From contig OZ038528.1 in the NCBI GenBank assembly GCA_964036665.1, positions 15,484,245-15,548,244 on the forward strand: a stretch of 64,000 bases of DNA, read 5' to 3'. Shown here in pieces: positions 56,501 to 64,000 of the stretch. Each line of letters opens with the position of its first letter. The first letter of the stretch is position 1. Source of the stretch: Gordius sp. MW1 (Eukaryota; Nematomorpha; Gordioida; Gordea; Gordiidae). The notes beneath the pieces are model-generated. The model ran no database searches and was not told the DNA's origin. It saw only the letters and a list, made by a program, of their open reading frames with translations. The position numbers and the translations under genes are program-made.

Positions 56501-59500
56501 ATAGATATAATAAGTGATGATATTGTTTTGTGTAGTACTAAAACAGCCACAATTTTTAGATTGTTCTTTGTTAAGTTAAGATTTATTCTATAAACTTAAT
56601 GAGTTCCTTACATTAATTGGGATGAGATTTTGATCGATTAACGGTCAATTTTGTCATGCTTAAATGGTCAAATTGCAATGTTATTTAGCATATAATACTA
56701 TATAAACATTAAATCAGCGAAAATTATTTAATCAAAATAATAATGTGGCGCTTTTCAAGATAGGGCAGACAAGTAGAAGTTCAACATTCTATTAAGGCAC
56801 TCGAGGAAGAAACTGAGAGTAAGCGATTGAGAATTAAGGCAATTTCCTATAAGTTTTAAAATCAAACTTTACTCCCTTTCATATTACCTTAAACCCCACT
56901 CACGTTATTCTAAAACAACTCTTCGATTAATTTTGACTTATTTAATTGATTGTAGGGTTATTGGGTTATAAAGTTGTTTAATCACAATTTATTAAATCTT
57001 GCTCGTGACATCTAAGGTTCCTCATCCATGGCAACTTGTTGTGGTGGCAGCCTAGCCCTCATGGATGCCGGAGTTCCTATATCTTCCCCAATCGCTGGAG
57101 TGGCCATAGGACTTGTCACTGACAAAGATCAATCTCAATACAAGATACTCACCGATATTTTAGTAATTTTTTTTGCATTTAGAACTTTTTCAGGGAAAAT
57201 TATCACATTCTTATTCAAGATATCGTTTTTTATTACAACATGCTATCTGCTATCTCACCTTCAAATTATGCAATTTATAGTTTTATATTTTTTACTTGAA
57301 ATCCTACCTACTTTGCTGTAATAATGTATTATTTTATTACGGACTTTTTTATGAACTCAGCTTAAAACCATGTAAATTTTAATCGTAAATTAATAGGGCA
57401 TCGAGGATTACTTTGGCGATATGGACTTTAAAATTGCTGGAACCAAAAAGGGTGTTACCGCACTTCAGGTACTTAAAACTTCTATTTTTATTTACAAACA
57501 ATTGTTAACTTTGATTAGATTTCTTGCTTAAATACTTTTGTTTACCTTCTGAACCTTTATTCAAAGCTGCCTATTTTTTATTAATTAAAAGCTTGTCAAA
57601 TACAATCTTAAGTGGAAGCCTTTAAGGGCGTGATTTTATATTCAACATCATGTCAGTGTTTACATCCGCTAAAAAGTTATCTGTTATGTCAGCAAAATTA
57701 GGCAGTATTTAATTATATTAAAAAACTAAAATAACGGCTTAACTTAAGACTTAAAAATAATTTTGCCCTATTGTGGCTAGAACCTAGACCTATTATTGAT
57801 CTATAAAGATTAGGCAACCAAAGTTGATAGCCCTAATTATATTTCTATTAGATGATTGGGCAAGTTTTTAATGCATATTGGTTAGATATAGTTGTGTTTA
57901 TTGCTTCCATTAATATGCTCGATTTCAATAACTTTTATAGATCAATCTTAAATTTAACTAGGCCGATATCAAATTGCCCGGCGTACCGTTTAAAGTAATC
58001 GTAGAATCGTTGGAGAGGGCTCACGTTGCCAAACAACAAATTTTGGAAATTATGGACAAAACCATTGACTCGCCCAAGCTTGCAGACGTGGATAATAGCG
58101 ATAATCGGCCCATATCCGAAAAATTGACCGTGTCTCTCGCTAAAAGAGCCAAATTTTTGGGCTACGGTGGTTACAACGTCAAAAAATTGGTGTCCGAAGT
58201 TGGTTAGTTTCATTTACTTGGTATATATTTATTTCACAATGCTCACTCTCAACATTTTCTTTGTGATTGGACTCACTGTGGAATTTTTTAATTATTATTA
58301 ATAAATAACTAGGGTTGATCTAGTATTATTTAAAGCAGATAAATATTGTATAAAGCTTTTACTGCAATTCCACTACGTACCGAAGCATTACAATTTTCCA
58401 ACTTAACACTCCGTTGGCCAGGCTAAAATCCTAACACGGATGGTAAAGGGGGTCTTAAAAGCCCCAAACTTTTAAATAGCTATAACTTGGTTGTATTGTA
58501 ATATAAACTTTTCAAATTTTAAAAGCATAATACTACAACTCTTATCTGTAAATTGATATATTACTTTGGGTATTTGAACAAGGGATTATAATTTTATAAT
58601 TACAATTAGTGCAACCCCCAAAATTTCCCCCTATGTGACTATATTTAGTCATAACAAATTTTTTTTCTCCAATTCCATAATTTAATTTATAAGATCATAT
58701 AAAATAAGGTTGGAGCTAAAACTATAAAAAATTTGGCATAAAAAAACCTAAAAACAAAAATAATAGAGATGTCCAAACTTAGGGAATTTTTGGCCCTACG
58801 TTTTTTTAGGGCAAAAAGTTACTACTGTTCTAAGCCATTATTTTTCTAATTTTTGGACTTCAATTAAATTTTTTTTAATAGAAATTCATTATAGAAGGTT
58901 AGAATTAAGAATAGGAAAAAAATCTAATTGTAAAATCTTAAAACAAAAATTTTATGAGGCTTTAAAAATAGTGAATTTTGTGTAAAAAATGAGATTTCCT
59001 ACATGTTTTGTTAGTTTAAAATTAAAAAAATTTTTAGTTTGAAAAGATAAAGTTTAAAAAAGTTAGTTTATAAATGAACATTGGTAATAAAAGTTTATGA
59101 TTTTTTACATTTGGCTTAAAAAAAACCTAAAAATAAAAAATAGAGTTGGCTAAACTAAAGCAAATTTTGACCCTTTTTTTGAGACAGAAAGTTTTCTATT
59201 CTTATTGATACATTTTTTAAATAATTTTTCAACTAGTTTTATATTTTTACAATAGAAATAAATCTTAGAAGGTTAAATTTGAGAATATGAAATTAATCTT
59301 CATGTAGTATCTTAAAACAAACATTATGTAGGGCTATAAAAACAGTCAATTTTTCATAAAATGACACTTCATACACATATGAAATATCAAATATGATTTG
59401 GAAAGTTTAATTCAGTTACTTTATAAACAGACATTTATTATTTATGATCTTTTAGTCTATTTAATCCTAAGCTACAATAATAATTACTATAGGTATAAAC

Positions 59501-61052
59501 TCCTTAAACTAATATATGATTATTTATTTATGACAACATGATAAAATGTTATATTTTTATATTTATATACCATATTCAGACAAAAAATAATATATATATA
59601 GCACTTTTTAATGTTAGACATGTTGAAATATCTAAGTGCACAGGAAAATTTACACAAATTAGCACATTGAAATACCACGAGGAAAAATAAACATGTTAAA
59701 ATCTGAGTTTAAAATGTAAATATCTCAAAGAAAATAAAATGTTTATAAAATTTTTTTTCACAAATAGGTTTATAATAATGCTTTTTAATATTATATTTAA
59801 AAAAAAAATTTTGGAAAAAATTTTTTTTTTCCTATTGTGGAACGTGGGGTCCTGGACGACCCCGGGCATCTAAAACACGCCGTATCTTAAAAACTACTGG
59901 ATAAAAACAAGCCAAATTTTGCAGAGATATTCTAGGATAAATTTTATTAAGCTACTGAAAAAATGAAATTATAACAATCACTAACTTAATTTGTACAGCA
60001 TTTATAAACCGCTTGGGGTCTGTGAGACCCCACCTAGCCAACGGAGTGTTAATATGGACAAAATGCTGTTATTCGTCATTTTATACCCTTGAGCTCAAGA
60101 GAAACAAATTTGACTATTTTTGAAGAAGGAAGTGGATCTCTGCTTAGTTTGATTGATACATTGAAAAGCAGCATAAACCTTACTAATATTATTAAATTTT
60201 AACTTGTTGCGTTAATCCTCGTCACAAATTAGACACGTAAACGCGTTTACTTAATATAATTCTGTTTTTACAAAGTGTGAATTTGAATAATTTTATAAGC
60301 CGCCATTACCTTACAAAATCTTAATGTCAATAAATGAAGGAGTTCAAGTTACCCCGATCGATGAAACAACATTTTCCCTTTTCGCGCCTAATAAAATGGC
60401 GATGGACGAGGCGAAGGAGAGGATTGAAGAATTGCTATCGGAAAAAGCCAATTCCGAACCTACGTTTGAGTTTGGGGCTGTATTGCCTGCAAAAATAATC
60501 GAATTACGAGACGTGGGAGCCATGGTTATCCTCTATCCTACGATGCACCCCGCGCTCATTCCAAATTCGCAGCTCGATTCTCGCAGAGTAAAAATACCTT
60601 AAACAGAAGATAATTCGCGATTTAAAATTTATATTAATAAGCGAGCGGGGAATTTCTATAGATAAAATTTTTTTCAAGATTTAAAAAATCACAATTTCTC
60701 AGAATTCACGCTTCCAGAAATTCTCGAGATGTCTCACCCTGAATTAAATTAATATGGCGTAAAATTTTTAAGGTTTTTACAATATTGCTTATACACATAA
60801 GCAAACTAAGACCACCCGCATCAAATTTTATCTATTGATAAGTTACAATTGTTGGTTTTGTTACAGGTTAATCATCCTGGCGCCCTGGGCTTGGAAGTTG
60901 GGCAAGAGATTATGGTGAAATACTATGGGCGTGATCCCGTTACGGGAAAATTGAGACTTTCGCGCAAAGCTATTACCGCTTTAAAACCTCCAATTATGAA
61001 ATATACGAAATTGTCGCAAATACAAATAGAAGAATCTAATAAATTACCTTGA
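50527..61052 (+). CDS. PNPT1: Polyribonucleotide nucleotidyltransferase 1, mitochondrial
   Basis: A phosphorolytic 3'-5' exoribonuclease in mitochondrial RNA decay and import. The 18 exons are 50527-50633, 50676-50733, 50770-50847, 50883-50988, 51721-51770, 52431-52494, 52847-53008, 54187-54492, 54883-54979, 55228-55330, 55637-55707, 55754-55790, 56308-56464, 57017-57162, 57397-57468, 57962-58202, 60340-60587 and 60867-61052. All phases agree, giving 762 residues (human 783). A second ATG at 50569 starts a good presequence ([19 protein letters not shown]) and may be the true start. RNase PH1 begins at [15 protein letters not shown], and RNase PH2 at [14 protein letters not shown], with [15 protein letters not shown] and [18 protein letters not shown] has [11 protein letters not shown]1 runs from [10 protein letters not shown] to [15 protein letters not shown]. 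Introns host a MITE and a piggyBac-like element. Confidence 0.97.
52114..52256. mobile_element. hAT-like MITE in PNPT1 intron 5
   Basis: Termini CATGGGCGTAGCCATG and TGGCTACGCCCATG are inverted repeats. Flanks TGTATCTA and TGTAAATA match at 6 of 8 positions. Confidence 0.82.
53640..54080 (+). other. Coding-like debris in PNPT1 intron 7
   Basis: Short segments read like decayed protein sequence with stops: [27 protein letters not shown] and, further on, [19 protein letters not shown] and [11 protein letters not shown]. The PNPT1 exons on either side join in frame without it. Paired Cys motifs hint at a zinc-binding protein. I recognise no family. Confidence 0.3.
58407..60048. mobile_element. 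piggyBac-like element in PNPT1 intron 16
   Basis: TTAA (58403-58406) is followed by CACTCCGTTGGCCAGGC, and the right end GCCAACGGAGTG is followed by TTAA (60049-60052). This is the target duplication of piggyBac. Inner GGGGTC/GACCCC words near both ends (58450, 59850 and 60020) support the assignment. About 1.64 kb, AT-rich and non-coding. A similar poly-A/T interior suggests a non-autonomous derivative. Confidence 0.85.
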
Positions 61053-61057
61053 ATAAA
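61052..61057 (+). promoter_or_regulatory. Candidate poly(A) signal overlapping the PNPT1 stop codon
   Basis: AATAAA shares its first A with the TGA stop. If used, the 3' untranslated region would be only about 15-30 nt. Confidence 0.5.
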
Positions 61058-61211
61058 TTTTTAATTGTTGTATTACTTTTGAATCTAATTGCGAAGTCTC
61101 TTAAAAATGTATATGAAGTTATCTTGTAAATATTGATCCCAAATTTTTAAACTTAGTATTTAGGACCTCAGCTGGTGTTTTTTTGAGCCTCAACTCTTGG
61201 TTCTTCTATAC

Positions 61212-62303
61212 TAGAGATCTTCAACGGGCCGTTTTTAAAAGGTCGGCCCGCCCGTACCCGTTTTCAAAATTTCAAGGCCCGTCCGAGCCCGCCCGTAATT
61301 TTTTTTCAATACTTCAGGCCCGTTGGAGCCCGTCCGTAAATTTTTTTAGGCCCGTTTGAGCCCGTCTGTAAATTTTTTAGACCCGTTCGTACCCCTTTAG
61401 AAAAACGTCAGGCCCGCCAAAACCCGTTCAAATTTTTTTAAAGAACTCCGTGCCCGGCCCCATTAGAAATTTTACAACATTTTATTTTATTTTTTGACAT
61501 ATTTATAAAAATCATCATAAATTTATTATAATATATTAAATTATCAATTATTTCTGCAGATAATGCACCTTAAAATTTTTAATATAGTACTACCTTTCTT
61601 ACTTTTATTTGATTAATTTAAGTTAATACACCTAAGAAGTTAGAATATTACCTTTAAATTAAAATATTTTAATAAAATTATATGAGAATATTAAAGCAGT
61701 TTACATTAATTTGATTAATTTATATCAGTTAATACACCTAAGTTTTAGATTAATACAAAAATATTTATTAAATTATATGGCCAAATGATTATACCAGTAA
61801 AATTTGTGAAAAAATTAAAAACAAAAATTTTAATTTTGGTGCATTGTAACTAACTAATTGAACTTACTAAGAATCTTCGAAGGTATAATGTAAAATTATG
61901 TAAACGAAAATCTAAGCAAATAGAATAAAAACGATTTATAGTCAACTTTAGCGGTTGGAAAAGGAATGAATGCTACAGGATTAAAAATTAGAAGTAAAAA
62001 AGAGCAATTATTAATCTATATACTTAATAAAAATCATACATTTAGATGATTGTCTGACTTTTAAAAACCTTTGTAATCCATGACCGTTTATATAATCTCT
62101 AGCCCGTTCAAACCCGTTTATAAAACGCCAGGCCCGTTTAAGCCCGTTAAAAAAATTCAGACCCGTCCGAGCCCGTTCCATTAATTGTTACCGTCCGGGC
62201 CCGGCCTGTGGAAATTTTTATGTTACAAAGCCCGTCCGTACCCGCCCGCGGGACGGGCTTTTAGGGCCCGTCCGCGGGCCGGGCCTGCCCGTGCAGATCT
62301 CTA
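61212..62303. mobile_element. hAT-like element, CCCGTCC-rich, copy C
   Basis: Starts TAGAGATCTTCAACGGGCC and ends CCCGTGCAGATCTCTA. An exact 8-bp duplication TTCTATAC lies at 61204-61211 and 62304-62311. Both sub-terminal regions are tandem, degenerate GCCCGT/ACGGGC words. The centre is AT-rich and non-coding. Confidence 0.92.
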
Positions 62304-62608
62304 TTCTATACTACGTTGAACCTATTTGCAAGGCAATTATTGGGGGGAGGGGTTAAAATATAATAATTATAATGCATACTCCCCTTAATTTTAAATATAC
62401 TTTCCAAATCCCTTAACAATGCATTCCTATGCCCGTTTGAAGCAGATTACAAAATACCTACTCTTGGTCAACAAAAAGTCGATTTTTTTTGCATAATTTT
62501 ACACACAGACATGTATAATTGATTCATAAGTAAAATACTTAATAACTGTTGACTTTTTTAATATCATTGGTATGAATAATTTAACATCAACGAATAACAA
62601 AACAACTT

Positions 62609-63066
62609 TTAATATATTTTCGTCGGCCTTTTCGCGCATTTACATATGTCACAATGTTTTTCCCTATTGAATCCATATCTGCATTTCAATCGACACACGA
62701 CTCCTTTTAAAAACATTATTTATTAATTATATATAATATATTATTTAATATGTCATATTAGAAAAATGCAAGGTTTTTAATAGTTTATTGATTAACTTAC
62801 GTTTGCATTTACAAATCGGACAGCATTGCCCCATAGGGACAAAACTTCCCCACTGGCAATTAATATTTGCACAATCCACAAGTGTACAATCGACTTAAAG
62901 TTTAAACAAAATTTTTAAAATAATTTGCTTAAAAAATATATATAGAGTACTCATTTTAATTATTTAATAATCATACTATATATTTACCTGGTGGGATAGC
63001 TGTCCTTATAGAATTCTTACCCTTAAGATACAATACTAGAAGTAACATTGATAAGACGATCTTCAT
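62609..63066 (-). CDS. Small secreted VWC plus antistasin-like protein
   Basis: Three exons on the - strand: 63066-62988, 62893-62801 and 62703-62609. All have GT/AG sites and matching phases, giving 88 residues. Exon 1 is a signal peptide (MKIVLSMLLLVLYLKG). Exon 2 gives VDCTLVDCANINCQW and GQCCPICKCK, the Cys pattern of a short VWC domain with its CCPIC end. Exon 3 gives CRLKCRYGFNREKHCDICKC, the C-x3-C-x-GF-x5-C-x2-C-x-C pattern of antistasin-type repeats, then a basic tail. One module per exon. Antistasin domains often occur in protease inhibitors, but activity cannot be inferred from a single repeat. Confidence 0.78.
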
Positions 63067-63861
63067 TTTAATTATAAATTATTTGTTCGGCTGAAACAAA
63101 AATAGATAATTGATTGCTTATACTTAATTAACTCTGTGACCAGGTAAATAAACTTAGTTAGTCAGTATTTAAATTATCTTAATATACCATCACATGCCTG
63201 TGGTAACGTAGTCTGTTTTTAATCAGTTTCAATTTAATCCTGATATTGCCAATCCAATCTCACAACCACTTTTAGTTTGAAGGGGTGGGGGTGAGTAGAA
63301 TTTTATACTTTCACTATAGACCAATTTTTTCTCTTTTTTTCAATTACAGACTTTCCAGATTTTAAATTTTTTAAAAGGCTTAGTTACGAGGGGAATCGGA
63401 TCAAAACGCCCTTAAACCGTGTTGAATTTTAGCTAAAATAAATAATTTATTTTTCATGGGAATATTGGCAGATTTTAAAATGAAACCTTGAAAAACTGTA
63501 CATTGAAACAAATTAACTAAAATCTCTTGAGGCTAGTTGGGCAAGAAATAATGATTATAGGCATAATCTCCTAACAGGGATATTAGGACCGCCAAGCAAT
63601 CTCTTTTTGAATTTTTTATCATTCAAATATATATTATAATGTCTCACTTAATTTACATAATTTTGTCTAAAGTAAAAGTTACTAACATTTTTTACAAATT
63701 TTTTTGTTAAGTCTCTAGTAGCGGCTGTGGTTGGTGTAACAAAAAGTATGCGATTGTCCAACATGAATATATGGAGTAACATTAACAATAATAAGACAAT
63801 TTGGGCCTAATGGCATATTTATAATTAATTTTGTTATTTTTTATTTAATTTGATATGTTTA
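63067..63861. other. Upstream region of the VWC/antistasin gene
   Basis: AT-rich. No gene or clear repeat was recognised. Confidence 0.4.
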
Positions 63862-64000
63862 CATTGGCGTAGTGAGGGGGAGGCAGTGAGGGGAAGCTAC
63901 CCCCTTTCCAAATTTTTTTTTTTAATTTAATATAATTATGTCTGAAATTTCATTTTGCCCCTTCCTAAATCATTATTGCCCCCCCCCTCTGATTCAACTC
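63862..64000. mobile_element. CATGGGCGTAGCCA-family MITE, cut by the window end
   Basis: Starts CATTGGCGTAGTGAGGGGG and contains ATTTCATTTTGCCCCTTCC and a C-run before CTCTGATTC, as in the other copies. The right terminus lies beyond the window. Confidence 0.7.

Noticed and set aside
57935..58213. Minus-strand 92-residue frame
   Set aside because: Antisense shadow of PNPT1 exon 16.

Overview
The window is nuclear DNA of an AT-rich invertebrate animal. Metazoan genes are split by introns (many of 40-120 bp, some of several kb) and sit in a very dense, layered repeat landscape. No prokaryotic gene organisation, rRNA, tRNA or CRISPR array was seen. The genus cannot be named from the sequence. 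Intron-exon models below were built by eye from splice sites, reading phase and protein-family fit.

Host genes: (i) tubulin-folding cofactor C (TBCC), + strand, 15.1-16.5 kb, 3 exons; (ii) a Golgi carbohydrate sulfotransferase, - strand, 26.4-32.4 kb, 4 exons with a 4.5-kb intron full of transposons; (iii) two paralogous secreted cysteine-rich proteins of unknown family, + strand, 38.1-39.4 and 44.4-45.4 kb, with matching exon structure; (iv) mitochondrial polyribonucleotide nucleotidyltransferase (PNPT1), + strand, 50.5-61.1 kb, 18 exons, 762 codons; (v) a small secreted VWC plus antistasin-like protein, - strand, 62.6-63.1 kb, 3 exons.

Mobile DNA: a PIF/Harbinger element (1.6-3.5 kb) with an intact MADF gene but a gutted transposase; a complete but mutated Ty3/gypsy element (8.1-13.7 kb); a second, very young Ty3/gypsy element on the - strand (33.1-36.4 kb); several hAT-like elements with 8-bp target duplications; a piggyBac-like element inside a PNPT1 intron; a foldback element with a 9-bp duplication; a Helitron Rep relic; and two decayed RTE-like reverse transcriptase fragments. 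Three blocks (0-1.1, 21.0-22.5, 39.8-41.1 kb) carry the same composite repeat, built of about 120-bp units that each contain a CCAATGG/CCATTGG stem-loop. A perfect (TTTA)n tract of about 1.04 kb lies at 42.5-43.5 kb.

The most striking locus is the second gypsy element. Between near-identical LTRs, with a 5-bp target duplication and a perfect 18-nt primer-binding site, the region that should encode gag, protease, reverse transcriptase, RNase H and the integrase N-terminus is replaced by about 0.93 kb of uninterrupted, antisense coding sequence from a titin/twitchin-like FN3-Ig muscle protein. What remains is the integrase core and a downstream basic zinc-knuckle ORF. A related ORF, also lacking an N-terminal ATG, sits at the same place in the first gypsy element.
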